Below are positions 53,950 through 62,827 of a DNA stretch of 64,000 nt, in pieces. The stretch is taken from contig NZ_CP034550.1 of NCBI RefSeq assembly GCF_009498035.1, forward strand, positions 8,246,001 to 8,310,000, given 5' to 3'. This stretch comes from Saccharothrix syringae (GTDB lineage: Bacteria > Actinomycetota > Actinomycetes > Mycobacteriales > Pseudonocardiaceae). Position numbers and translations under genes: made by a program. Below the pieces are notes generated by a model. The model saw only the letters and a list, made by a program, of their open reading frames with translations, was not told where the DNA came from and ran no database searches. How positions within the stretch are numbered: the stretch's first letter is position 1; each line of letters starts with the position of its first letter.

Positions 53950-53987
53950 CCTCAGCGCACCCTCAGCGCTTCCTCAAGCTCACCTCA
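53950..53987 (-). promoter_or_regulatory. Four TGAGG direct repeats, 11-bp period: OmpR-type regulator site
   Basis: CCTCA (TGAGG on the transcribed strand) starts at 53950, 53961, 53972 and 53983, exactly 11 bp apart. On the minus strand the copies read cTTGAGG, cTTGAGG, gCTGAGG, gCTGAGG. Tandem sites with this period are the standard target of OmpR/PhoB regulators, and such a regulator is encoded at the end of the operon this region precedes. Confidence 0.72.
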
Positions 53988-54329
53988 AGGTTCGCCGGCG
54001 CCCCCGCCACCACGCCCGCAGGCCGACGTGGACGGGCAGCGCGCCCTCGTGCACCGGGCACCGGGTAGGGCCGCAGCGGGTCGTCGACGGCGCCGAGCAG
54101 GGGCGGTCACCTGGGTCGCGTTGAGCGGGCAGCGCGTCCTGCTGCACGCGCACCGCCGGGGCCGTTCCCGGCCGTCGCCCGCGTCGGCGCACTCGCCGGC
54201 CGACCGGGACCGGGTGGTCGAGCAACGCCACCCGCAGCGCTTCCACGTCGGTGCCCCGTCGGTGCCCCGCCAGGGCCCGTGGGAGTTCCACGGGCCCCGA
54301 CGGCAGACCTGGAAGCCCTCTTTCCGATC
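53988..54329. other. Intergenic stretch with no confident gene
   Basis: About 340 nt between the ABC permease gene and the secretion operon promoter. Open frames cross it on both strands, one on the minus strand with a cysteine-rich end, but none has a convincing start, ribosome binding site or family resemblance. It could be a decayed gene. Confidence 0.4.
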
Positions 54330-55922
54330 TCAGCCGACATCCCGCCGGCGGAACCCGGCGAACCCGACCGCGACCAGGCCCGCGGCGACCAGCGCCAGCC
54401 ACAGCAGCGGCGCCGCGGTCACCTCCGCGCCCGGCACCTTCGGCACGTGCGTGAACGGCGAGAGGTCCATCGCCCACGGGTCCAGCTCCAGCAGCGGCCC
54501 GAGCTGGCCGAGCACCAGGAACGCCACCAGCACCGCCCAGCTCGCCGTCGCCAGCCTCGGCACCAGCCCGAACAGCGCCAGCGCCAGGCCCGCGACCACC
54601 CACACGGCCGGCACGTGCGCCAGCGACGCCCCCACCAGCCGGGCGACCTGGCCGCCGACGTCGCCCACGCGCAGCCCGTGCACCAGGCCCGCGCCCAGCC
54701 CCGCCGCGGCGAGCACCGCGGCCGAGCCGACGACCGCGAGCAGCACGTGCCCGCCGACCCAGGCGGACCGGCGCACCGCCGTGGCCAGCACCGGTTCGGC
54801 GCGCGACGCCGACTCCTCGGCCCGCAGCCGCAGCACCGCCTGCACCGCGAAGCCCGAGCCGAACAGGGCGACGATGCCCAGGATCGAGGCCAGGTAGACG
54901 TCCACGATCCCGCCGGACCCGCCCAGCCGGCCGATGACCTGCCGCATCGCCGGGTTGTCCGCCAGCATCTCCTCCACGCCCCGGGCCACCGCCCCGTACA
55001 CCGCGCCCAGCACGAACAGGCCGAGCGCCCAGCCCAGCAGCACGCCCCGCTGCAACCGCCAGGCCAGGCCGAACGCACTGCTCAGCGACCGGGGCGCGTG
55101 CGCCGGGCCCAGCCGCGCGGGCACCAGGCCGCCGCCGGTGTCGCGGCGGGTCACCAGCACCGCCGCGGTCGCCACCAGCAGCGCGGTCACACCCAGCGGC
55201 ACCGCCAGCACCCACCACCGGTCCCCGGCGAACGGCCTGGTGTGCTCGAACCAGCCCAGCGGCGAGCACCAGGTCAGCCAGGTCGGCCCCCGGTCACCGG
55301 CCGCGTCGCCGACCGCCCGCAGCAGGTAGGACAGGCCCAGCACGGCGCCGGCCGCCGAGTTCGCGGCGCGGGCGCTCTCCGGCAGCTGCGCGGCCACCGC
55401 GCCGACCCCGGCGAACACCAGGCCGACCGCGGCGAAGCCCGCGCCGAACGCGAACGACCCCGCCGCGCGCTCGCCCAGGCCGACCAGCCCCACCGCGATG
55501 AGGCCGCCGACCAGGGCGTTGACCAGCACCGCCGTGACCACGGCCGCCGCCAGCGGCGCGTGCCGCCCGACCACCGCCGAGCCGACCAGCTCCAGCCGGC
55601 CGGCCTCCTCCTCGGCGCGCGTGTGCCGGGTGACCAGGAACGCGCTCATCAGGGCCACCAGCAGGGCCCCGAACACGCCCCACCGCCAGGCCAGCACCCC
55701 GCCGGCGGTGGACGCGTCGTGCAGGGGCCCGAGCAGTGCCAGGAACGCCGGGTTCACGCCCGCGGTCGCGCCGAGCCGCACCCGCGACTCGGCCGTCCCG
55801 TACAGCTCGCCCACGGCGGAGGTGGTGGCCAGCGTGATGCCGACCAGGGCGACCACCCACGCCGCCAGCAGCAGCCGGTCGCGCCGCAGCGCCAGGCGGA
55901 CCAGCGGGCCGAGGCCGGTCAC
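54330..55922 (-). CDS. Large ABC exporter permease (tetronasin/polyketide-type)
   Basis: A 530-residue protein with about twelve helices in two homologous halves, e.g. [20 protein letters not shown] and [20 protein letters not shown]. The conserved [20 protein letters not shown] and [20 protein letters not shown] loops mark the permeases of actinobacterial antibiotic exporters (TnrB2/tetronasin type). GTG 55922 overlaps the ATPase stop by 4 bp, so both are made together. The substrate is unknown, and a GbsR-type regulator is divergent from the operon. Confidence 0.85.
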   Translation of the reverse strand: MTGLGPLVRLALRRDRLLLAAWVVALVGITLATTSAVGELYGTAESRVRLGATAGVNPAFLALLGPLHDASTAGGVLAWRWGVFGALLVALMSAFLVTRHTRAEEEAGRLELVGSAVVGRHAPLAAAVVTAVLVNALVGGLIAVGLVGLGERAAGSFAFGAGFAAVGLVFAGVGAVAAQLPESARAANSAAGAVLGLSYLLRAVGDAAGDRGPTWLTWCSPLGWFEHTRPFAGDRWWVLAVPLGVTALLVATAAVLVTRRDTGGGLVPARLGPAHAPRSLSSAFGLAWRLQRGVLLGWALGLFVLGAVYGAVARGVEEMLADNPAMRQVIGRLGGSGGIVDVYLASILGIVALFGSGFAVQAVLRLRAEESASRAEPVLATAVRRSAWVGGHVLLAVVGSAAVLAAAGLGAGLVHGLRVGDVGGQVARLVGASLAHVPAVWVVAGLALALFGLVPRLATASWAVLVAFLVLGQLGPLLELDPWAMDLSPFTHVPKVPGAEVTAAPLLWLALVAAGLVAVGFAGFRRRDVG

Positions 55923-56824
55923 GACGACACCGCCGCGCCCGGCCGTTCCCGGTCGTAGTGGCGCAGGAACAGCTCCTCCAGCGTGGGCGGGCGGCTGGTC
56001 AGCGTGCGCACGCCCGCGCCGACCAGGCAGCGCAGCGCGCCGTCGAGGTGGTCGGCGTCCACCTCGAACCGCACCTGCCGGCCCCGCACCACCAGCCCGT
56101 GCACGCCGGGCAGCCCGGCCAGGCCGTCCGGGTCGCCCGCCAGCTCGGCCGACACGCCGGTGCGGGTCAGGTGGCGCAGCTCGGCCAGCGTGCCGGTCTC
56201 CACGGTGCGGCCGTCGCGGATGATGCTGACCCGGTCGCACAGCGCCTCGACCTCGGCCAGGACGTGGCTGGACAGCAGCACGGTGCGCTCGCCGCGCAGC
56301 TCGTCGACGCACTGCTGGAACACGGCCTCCATCAGCGGGTCCAGGCCCGAGGTCGGCTCGTCGAGGACCAGCAGCTCCACGTCGGAGGCCAGCGCCGCGA
56401 CCAGCGCCACCTTCTGCCGGTTGCCCTTGGAGTAGGCGCGGCCCTTCTTGCGCGGGTCCAGCTCGAAGCGCTCCATGAGCTCGTCGCGGCGCTTGGCGTT
56501 CAGGCCGCCGCGCAGCCGGCCCAGCAGGTCGACGACCTCGCCGCCGGTCAGGTTCGGCCACAGGCTCACGTCGCCGGGCACGTAGGCCAGCCTGCGGTGC
56601 AGCGCGCTCGCGTCGCGCCACGGGTCGCCGCCCAGCAGCGACACCTCGCCGGCGTCGGCGCGCAGCAGGCCCAGCAGGACCCTGATGGTGGTCGACTTGC
56701 CGGCCCCGTTCGGGCCGAGGAAGCCGTGCACCTCCCCCTGCCGGACGGACAGGTCCAGACCGTCCAGCGCACGCGTCGGGCCGAAGGTCTTGACCAGGCC
56801 CGACACGGATATCGCAGATGTCAT
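55919..56824 (-). CDS. ABC exporter ATP-binding protein
   Basis: A 301-residue ATPase. Walker A is GPNGAGKST, the Q loop lies in [18 protein letters not shown], the signature [15 protein letters not shown], Walker [14 protein letters not shown], and the switch [13 protein letters not shown]. The C-terminal region ([17 protein letters not shown]) is typical of drug-export ATPases of the DrrA/TnrB3 kind. ATG 56824 is chosen over an in-frame start three codons upstream. It powers the permease at 54330-55922 and is transcribed away from the GbsR-type regulator. Confidence 0.92.
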   Translation of the reverse strand: MTSAISVSGLVKTFGPTRALDGLDLSVRQGEVHGFLGPNGAGKSTTIRVLLGLLRADAGEVSLLGGDPWRDASALHRRLAYVPGDVSLWPNLTGGEVVDLLGRLRGGLNAKRRDELMERFELDPRKKGRAYSKGNRQKVALVAALASDVELLVLDEPTSGLDPLMEAVFQQCVDELRGERTVLLSSHVLAEVEALCDRVSIIRDGRTVETGTLAELRHLTRTGVSAELAGDPDGLAGLPGVHGLVVRGRQVRFEVDADHLDGALRCLVGAGVRTLTSRPPTLEELFLRHYDRERPGAAVSS

Positions 56825-56844
56825 GGCCAGCAAGCTACAGTCGC

Positions 56845-56878
56845 TTCACAAACTCGTGAAGTTAAGGAATCGTATAAA
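56845..56878 (+). promoter_or_regulatory. GbsR operator and promoter in the divergent region
   Basis: TTCAC (56845-56849) and GTGAA (56856-56860) form a dyad with a 6-bp spacer. TATAAA at 56873-56878 is a good -10 box for the regulator gene. The dyad covers the -35 area on both strands and is a likely operator for the regulator acting on itself and on the ABC operon. Confidence 0.55.
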
Positions 56879-56914
56879 ATGCCACTCTTCCGGGCGATGG
56901 GAGATGATGCCCCG

Positions 56915-57424
56915 GTGACCCAGGCGGACGACCGTGACGACCAGGCCGTGTTGCGCTTCATCGAGCGCTTCTCCTCGGTGTTCACCGAGTCCGGGATGCC
57001 CCGGATGCCGTCCCGGGTGTTCGTCGCCCTGCTGGCCACCGAGACCGGCCGGCTGACCGCCGCCGAGCTGGCGGACCTGCTGCGCGTCTCCCCCGCCGCG
57101 ATCTCCGGCGCGGTCCGCTACCTGACCCAGGTGCAGCTGGTCAGCCGCGAGCGCGAGACCGGCACCCGGCGCGACGTGTACCGGCTGTTCGACGACGTCT
57201 GGTACGAGGCGCTGTTCCGGCGCGAGGAGATGTTCCGCCGCTGGGAGGTGCCGCTCAAGGAGGGCATCGGGGTGCTGGGCGAGGAGTCGGCCGCCGGGCG
57301 GCGCATCGCCGAGACCCTGGCGTTCTTCCAGTTCATCCACACCGAGCTGCCCACGCTGCTGGAGCACTGGCGCAGCTACCGGGAGCGGCAGTTCGGCGTG
57401 CAGCGGCGCGACGAGGGCGCCTAG
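56915..57424 (+). CDS. GbsR/MarR-family transcriptional regulator
   Basis: A 169-residue regulator. VLRFIERFSSVFTESGMPRM, PSRVFVALLATETGRLTAAE, RVSPAAISGAVRYLTQVQLV and RRDVYRLFDDVWYEALFRRE follow the GbsR pattern of actinobacteria, where such proteins regulate divergent ABC drug exporters. GTG 56915 is preferred: the upstream ATG 56879 abuts the -10 box and could not be within the transcript, and GGGAG lies 11 nt before the GTG. It probably represses the exporter at 54330-56824. Confidence 0.85.
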   Translation: MTQADDRDDQAVLRFIERFSSVFTESGMPRMPSRVFVALLATETGRLTAAELADLLRVSPAAISGAVRYLTQVQLVSRERETGTRRDVYRLFDDVWYEALFRREEMFRRWEVPLKEGIGVLGEESAAGRRIAETLAFFQFIHTELPTLLEHWRSYRERQFGVQRRDEGA

Positions 57425-57431
57425 CCGTTCC

Positions 57432-57470
57432 GCCGGCCCGCCCCCGACGCGCCGTCGGGGGCGGGCCGGC
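57432..57470. terminator. 18-bp perfect-stem bidirectional terminator
   Basis: GCCGGCCCGCCCCCGACG (57432-57449) and its exact complement (57453-57470) flank a 3-nt loop, placed between the convergent ends of the GbsR-type gene and mshC, 3 bp from the mshC stop. Confidence 0.88.
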
Positions 57471-57473
57471 GCA

Positions 57474-58712
57474 CTACAGCTCCACGCCCAGCAGCGAGTC
57501 CACCGCCGCGCGGAACAGCGTCGGCCCGGTGGCGTCCGACCCGCCCGCGGACAGCGCCTCGTCCGCCCACGCGTCCAGCGCCGCCAGCGCCCTGGGCGTG
57601 TCCAGGTCGTCGCCCAGGTGGTCGCGCAGCCGGGCCACGGCCGCGGCGGCGCCCGGCCCCGACGGCAGCGCCGCCGCCCGCCGCCACCGCGCCAGCCGCT
57701 CCCGCGCCTGCTCCAGCAGCTCGGCGGTCCACGGCCGGTCCGCGCGGTAGTGGCCCGACAGCAGCGCCAGGCGCACGGCGTTCGGGTCCACCTTCTCCGC
57801 GCGCAGCTTCGACACGAACACCAGGTTGCCTCGCGACTTGGACATCTTCTCGCCGTCCAGGCCGATCATGCCCGCGTGCACGTAGTGCCGCGCGAACGGG
57901 TGCTGCCCGGTCAGCGCCTCGGCGTGCGCGGCCGAGAACTCGTGGTGCGGGAAGATCAGGTCCGAACCGCCGCCCTGCACGTCGAACGAGGTGCCCAGGC
58001 GGTTGAGCGCGATGGCGCTGCACTCGATGTGCCACCCCGGCCGCCCCTGCCCCAGCTCGGAAGGCCACGACGGCTCGCCCTCCCGGGCCGCCCGCCACAG
58101 CAGGGCGTCCAGCGGGTGCCGCTTGCCGGGCCGGTCGGGGTCGCCGCCCCGCTCGGCGAAGAAGCGGGCCATCGTGTCGGCGTCGTAGTTCGACTCGTAG
58201 CCGAAGCGGCCGGTCGCGCCGTGGTCGAAGTACACGTCCGGGTGCTCGGGGTCGTCCACCCGGTAGGCGGCGCCGGAGGCCAGGAGCTTCCCGATGGCCT
58301 CGACGATCTCCGGGATGGACTCGACCGCGCCGACGTACTCGCGCGGCGGCAGGACGCGCAGCGCCTCCATGTCCTCGCGGAACAGCGCGGTCTCCCGCAT
58401 GGCCAGCACGACCCAGTCGTCCTTGTCGCGCGCGGCCCGCTCCAGCAGCGGGTCGTCGACGTCGGTGACGTTCTGCACGTAGTGCACGTCGTGCCCGTTG
58501 TCCAGCCACACCCGGTGGACCAGGTCGAACGCCAGGTAGGTCGCCGCGTGCCCCAGGTGCGTGGCGTCGTACGGGGTGATGCCGCAGACGTACAGCCGGG
58601 CGGTGGGGCCCGGGGCGGTCGGGCGCACCTCGCCGGTGGCGGTGTCGAACAGCCGCAGGGGGCGCGGCTCGCCCGCTACCCGCGGGACTGGGGTGGAGGA
58701 CCAGGTCTGCAT
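57474..58712 (-). CDS. mshC: Cysteine:glucosaminyl-inositol ligase MshC
   Basis: A 412-residue class I synthetase-like enzyme. Zinc/cysteine binding involves Cys43 in [17 protein letters not shown], which also holds the HIGH-like motif (THLGH), WHIECSAIA and [15 protein letters not shown] appears as [10 protein letters not shown]. The opening [20 protein letters not shown] and shorter anticodon-domain region separate it from CysS. MshC joins cysteine to glucosaminyl-inositol in mycothiol synthesis. ATG 58712 starts [10 protein letters not shown]. In mycobacteria it lies at the far end of the same neighbourhood (Rv2130c). Confidence 0.93.
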   Translation of the reverse strand: MQTWSSTPVPRVAGEPRPLRLFDTATGEVRPTAPGPTARLYVCGITPYDATHLGHAATYLAFDLVHRVWLDNGHDVHYVQNVTDVDDPLLERAARDKDDWVVLAMRETALFREDMEALRVLPPREYVGAVESIPEIVEAIGKLLASGAAYRVDDPEHPDVYFDHGATGRFGYESNYDADTMARFFAERGGDPDRPGKRHPLDALLWRAAREGEPSWPSELGQGRPGWHIECSAIALNRLGTSFDVQGGGSDLIFPHHEFSAAHAEALTGQHPFARHYVHAGMIGLDGEKMSKSRGNLVFVSKLRAEKVDPNAVRLALLSGHYRADRPWTAELLEQARERLARWRRAAALPSGPGAAAAVARLRDHLGDDLDTPRALAALDAWADEALSAGGSDATGPTLFRAAVDSLLGVEL

Positions 58713-58963
58713 GGTTCCGACCCTAACTCGCGCGGGCCGCGGTTCCCGCGCGTCCGAACCCTGGGACGGTGCGGGGGCGGGGGTGGGACGGCGCGGAACG
58801 AGGCGGGTGGTGGCGGAGCGTGACGGGGTGGGGGCGGTGGAGGGGCCGGGCGGCAGCGAGCGGCGCCGGCAGCTCCGACAGCACCGGCCCGGCGGTTGCC
58901 CACCACCGGGTGACCCGAGGAACATGTGGCCCGGCTCACGTCGTCGGGACGAGGGAGGCGGTC

Positions 58964-60742
58964 ATGACCGCGCTCAAGCCGGAACCCGTGGTCATCCGCC
59001 CGGGCGCCGCCCGCCGACGCCCCAAGGGCGCCGTCCTGCTGGGCCTGCTGCGCACCACCGACCCGAAGCAGATCGGCCTGCTCTACCTGTGCACGTCCTT
59101 CGGCTTCTTCATGGTCGGCGGCGTGATGGCGCTGCTCATCCGGGCCGAGCTGGCGCGCCCCGGCCTCCAGTTCCTGTCCAACGAGCAGTACAACCAGCTG
59201 TTCACCATGCACGGCACGATCATGCTGCTGCTCTACGCCACCCCGATCCTGTTCGGCTTCGCCAACTTCATCCTGCCGCTCCAGATCGGCTCGCCGGACG
59301 TGGCGTTCCCGCGCCTGAACGCCTTCTCCTACTGGCTGTTCCTGTTCGGCGGCCTGACCGTGCTGACCGGGTTCGTCACCCCCAACGGCGCGGCGGACTT
59401 CGGGTGGACCGCCTACACGCCGCTGTCCAGCGCGATCCACAGCCCCGGCATCGGCGTCGACCTGTGGATCATGGGCCTGGCGGTGTCCGGCCTGGGCACG
59501 ATCCTCGGCGGCGTCAACATGGTCACCACCGTGGTGTGCCTGCGCGGGCCCGGCATGACGATGTTCCGGATGCCGGTGTTCACCTGGAACATCTTCGTCA
59601 CCTCGATCCTGATCCTGCTGGCGTTCCCGATCCTGACCGCGGCCCTGATGGGCCTGGCCGCCGACCGGCACCTGGGCGCGCACGTGTACGACCCGGCCAA
59701 CGGCGGCGTGATCCTGTGGCAGCACCTGTTCTGGTTCTTCGGCCACCCCGAGGTCTACATCGTGGCCCTGCCGTTCTTCGGCATCGTCACCGAGATCTTC
59801 CCGGTGTTTTCCCGCAAGCCGCTGTTCGGCTACAAGGGACTGGTCTTCGCCACGTTCGCCATCGCGGCCCTGTCCGTCGCGGTCTGGGCGCACCACATGT
59901 TCGCCACCGGCGCGGTGCTGCTGCCGTTCTTCTCGCTGATGACGTTCCTGATCGCGGTGCCCACCGGCATCAAGTTCTTCAACTGGATCGGCACGATGTG
60001 GCGGGGGCAGCTGACGTTCGAGACGCCGATGCTGTTCGCCGTCGGCTTCCTGGTGACCTTCCTGCTCGGCGGCCTGACCGGCATCATCCTGGCCTCGCCG
60101 CCGCTGGACTTCCACGTCACCGACACCTACTTCGTGGTGGCCCACTTCCACTACGTCCTGTTCGGCACCATCGTGTTCGCCACCTACGCCGGCATCTACT
60201 TCTGGTTCCCCAAGATGACCGGCCGGATGCTCGACGAACCGCTGGGCAAGCTCCACTTCTGGACCACGTTCCTCGGCTTCCACGGCACGTTCCTGATCCA
60301 GCACTGGCTGGGCAACATCGGATTCCCCCGCCGCTACGCCGACTACCTGGCCGGCGACGGCTTCACCCTGATGAACACCATCTCCACGATCGGGGCGTTC
60401 CTGCTGGGCGCGTCGGTGCTGCCGTTCGTGTGGAACGTCTTCCGCAGCTACCGCTTCGGCGACCCGGCCGGCGCGGACGACCCGTGGGGCTACGGCAACT
60501 CGCTCGAATGGGCCACCTCCTGCCCGCCACCCCGGCACAACTTCACCGAGCTGCCCCGCATCCGCTCCGAGCGACCCGCGTTCGAGCTGCACTACCCGCA
60601 CATGGTCGAGCGCATGCGCACCGAGGCGCACTTCTCGCTGCTGACCGGGTCGCCCGGCCGCCACCGCGCCGCATCGGACCCGGCCACGGACAAGGCCCTG
60701 GCACCCACCGACCGCGAGGTCGACCACGACGGGGACGGCTGA
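58964..60742 (+). CDS. ctaD: Cytochrome c oxidase subunit I
   Basis: A 592-residue protein with twelve helices. Haem a is bound by His83 in [10 protein letters not shown] and the histidine in [11 protein letters not shown]; the CuB centre is formed by [15 protein letters not shown] (His-Tyr crosslink) and [10 protein letters not shown]. It is the catalytic subunit of the aa3 oxidase, reducing oxygen at the end of respiration. ATG 58964 has GAGGGAGG upstream. No other oxidase subunit gene is adjacent, as is usual for actinobacterial ctaD. The C-terminal 40 residues are hydrophilic and variable. Confidence 0.93.
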   Translation: MTALKPEPVVIRPGAARRRPKGAVLLGLLRTTDPKQIGLLYLCTSFGFFMVGGVMALLIRAELARPGLQFLSNEQYNQLFTMHGTIMLLLYATPILFGFANFILPLQIGSPDVAFPRLNAFSYWLFLFGGLTVLTGFVTPNGAADFGWTAYTPLSSAIHSPGIGVDLWIMGLAVSGLGTILGGVNMVTTVVCLRGPGMTMFRMPVFTWNIFVTSILILLAFPILTAALMGLAADRHLGAHVYDPANGGVILWQHLFWFFGHPEVYIVALPFFGIVTEIFPVFSRKPLFGYKGLVFATFAIAALSVAVWAHHMFATGAVLLPFFSLMTFLIAVPTGIKFFNWIGTMWRGQLTFETPMLFAVGFLVTFLLGGLTGIILASPPLDFHVTDTYFVVAHFHYVLFGTIVFATYAGIYFWFPKMTGRMLDEPLGKLHFWTTFLGFHGTFLIQHWLGNIGFPRRYADYLAGDGFTLMNTISTIGAFLLGASVLPFVWNVFRSYRFGDPAGADDPWGYGNSLEWATSCPPPRHNFTELPRIRSERPAFELHYPHMVERMRTEAHFSLLTGSPGRHRAASDPATDKALAPTDREVDHDGDG

Positions 60743-60892
60743 GGCCGGCGGGGTGTCCGCATCAGGTCGCGGTCGCGCCGGCCCCGTTCCCGGAGCCCCG
60801 GCGCCGGCTCACCACCGACGACCACGCCGTGGTGCGGCCGGCCCTCGCCTGACCGCACCCGCGCCACCCGGGCAACCGCGCACCCGCCGGCC

Positions 60893-62827
60893 TCACCGCC
60901 GCCGGCGGGACCTCAGGTAGTCGCTCACCACCGCCGCGCCCAGGCCGTCCTCGTCCGGGGCCACCACCCGGCCGCCGGAGCGGCGGGCCAGGGTGTCGAC
61001 GAACCTGGTCAGCCGCGGGTCGTCGCCGAGGCGGAACACGGTGATGGAGGCGCCCAGCCGGGCCAGGTTGTCGACCTCCACCAGCGTCTTGCCGACGGTG
61101 CGCTCCAGCGGCGGGTAGTGGAACTCCGCCTCGCCGGTCGGCTCCAGGTGCGCGGTCGGCTCGCCGTCGGTGACCACCAGCACCACCGGCTGCGCGTCGG
61201 GGTGCCGTCGCACGTGCCTGCCCGCCAGCAGCAGCGCGTGGTGCAGGTTCGTGCCCTGCTCCCACACGCCCTCCAGGGCGGTCAGCTGCCCGATGTCGAC
61301 AGTCTCGGCGTGCCTGCCGAACGTGATCAGCTCCAGCGCGTCGGTCCGGAACCGGGTGCGCACCAGGTGGTGCAGGGCCAGCGCGGTGCGCTTCATCGGC
61401 ACCCACCGGCCGTCCTGCACCATCGACCACGAGGTGTCCACGCACAGCGCGACCGCCGCGCGCGAGCGCTGCTCGGTCTCGCTGACCTCGACGTCCACCA
61501 CGTCCAGCCGCACCGGCCCGCCTGCCGAGCGCAGCACCGCGTTGGTGACCGTGCGCGGCACGTGCCAGGGCTCGGTGTCGCCGAACCGCCAGGGCCTGGT
61601 GGAGCCGATCAGCTCACCGGCCGCGCCCGCCGACGTGCTGTCCCGCTGCCCCTGCGCCCGCACGCCGTCGATCACGCCGCGCAGCGCGGTCTCCCCGAGC
61701 CGCCGCAACGCCTTGGGCGTGAGCCGCAGGGAGCCGTCGGGGGCGCGTTCGAGCAGGTTCTGCGACCGCAGCTCCCGCTCCAGCTCGGCCAGCCGCCGGG
61801 CGTCCACGCCCGCCTCCGCGCCGAGCTGGCGGACCAGCGCCTCCAGGTCGATGTCCTCCAGCCGGGCACCCGGGTAGGACTGGGACAGCTGCTCGGCCAG
61901 CGCGTCCATCTCGGCCAGGTCGGCCATGGCCTGCGCGCCCTCGCCCAGGCCCATCGGGTTGTTGCCGCGGAACCGCGCCGACCCGGTCCAGTCCTCGCCG
62001 GGCCGCAGGTTCTGCAGCAGCGAGTCCAGCTGCGAGAGCTGGGAGCCCACGCCGGAGTTGCCGAACGCCTGCTGCGACAGCGCGGACAGCTCCTGGCGCT
62101 GCTGCTCGCTCATCGAGTTCATCATCCGCTGGGCGGCGGCGGACCGGGCGGCCAGCGCGTCGATCAGCTCCTCGACGGTGCGGGGGTTCTCCGGGAAGAA
62201 CTCGCCGTGCTTGCGCATGAACTCGTCGAACCGCTCGCCCGTGTCCTGCCCCTGGGCGTGCGCGGCGAGCAGCGCGTTGAGGTCGGCGAGCATGTCCTGG
62301 ATGCGCTGGACGTCCTCGGGCCGCACGCTCTCCATGGCCTGCTTCATGCCCTGGAACCGCTGGTCCATCAGCTCCCGGCCGAGCAGGTTCTGGATCTGCT
62401 CGTAGGACTCGCGGGCCTGCGGCGAGCGCCAGTCGTACTCGGCGAGGTCGCGCACGGCCGCCGCGGTGGACTGGGGCAGCGCGTCGAGCTGCGCCTCGCG
62501 GAACCGCGCGTCGTCGTCCGGGTCGGGGAACAGCGCCGCCCGCTCGGCGTCCAGCGCCTGCTTGAGCAGGCGCTGGACCTCCTGGAGCGTGCCGTCCAAC
62601 CGGTTGCGGCGGGTCAGCGCGGCGCGCTGCCGCCACAGCCGGGCGGTCAGGTCGTCCAGGCCGCGGGTGCCCGGCAGGCCGCGGCGCAGCAGCTCGCGCA
62701 GCGCCGACTCGGGCGAGGCGCCCTCCATGACCTCCCGGCCCAGCTCGTCCATTGCCGCGCGCAGGTCCGCCGGCGGGGCCAGCGGGTCCGGCCCGTCGAC
62801 GTACCGGCCGTACCGGTAGGTGCTCAT
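60893..62827 (-). CDS. VWA-domain protein partner of MoxR ATPase
   Basis: A 644-residue protein. The N-terminal two thirds are helical and charged (LDDLTARLWRQRAALTRRNR, QSTAAAVRDLAEYDWRSPQA), with Gln/Ser-rich parts. Residues about 450-640 form a von Willebrand A domain with the MIDAS motif in AVALCVDTSWSMV (DxSxS) and VVLVVTDGEPTAH. Such proteins work with MoxR AAA+ ATPases as chaperone or metal-insertion machines. ATG 62827 overlaps the MoxR stop by 4 bp. It resembles the Rv0959 type. Confidence 0.87.
   Translation of the reverse strand: MSTYRYGRYVDGPDPLAPPADLRAAMDELGREVMEGASPESALRELLRRGLPGTRGLDDLTARLWRQRAALTRRNRLDGTLQEVQRLLKQALDAERAALFPDPDDDARFREAQLDALPQSTAAAVRDLAEYDWRSPQARESYEQIQNLLGRELMDQRFQGMKQAMESVRPEDVQRIQDMLADLNALLAAHAQGQDTGERFDEFMRKHGEFFPENPRTVEELIDALAARSAAAQRMMNSMSEQQRQELSALSQQAFGNSGVGSQLSQLDSLLQNLRPGEDWTGSARFRGNNPMGLGEGAQAMADLAEMDALAEQLSQSYPGARLEDIDLEALVRQLGAEAGVDARRLAELERELRSQNLLERAPDGSLRLTPKALRRLGETALRGVIDGVRAQGQRDSTSAGAAGELIGSTRPWRFGDTEPWHVPRTVTNAVLRSAGGPVRLDVVDVEVSETEQRSRAAVALCVDTSWSMVQDGRWVPMKRTALALHHLVRTRFRTDALELITFGRHAETVDIGQLTALEGVWEQGTNLHHALLLAGRHVRRHPDAQPVVLVVTDGEPTAHLEPTGEAEFHYPPLERTVGKTLVEVDNLARLGASITVFRLGDDPRLTRFVDTLARRSGGRVVAPDEDGLGAAVVSDYLRSRRRR

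Noticed and set aside
53980..54330. A minus-strand frame in the gap before the TasA-like operon, with a cysteine-bearing end.
   Set aside because: No believable start or ribosome binding site was found, and it belongs to a long shadow frame of the ABC permease gene.
58676..60727. A 683-codon minus-strand frame opposite ctaD.
   Set aside because: It is antisense to the cytochrome oxidase gene and shows only charged low-complexity sequence.
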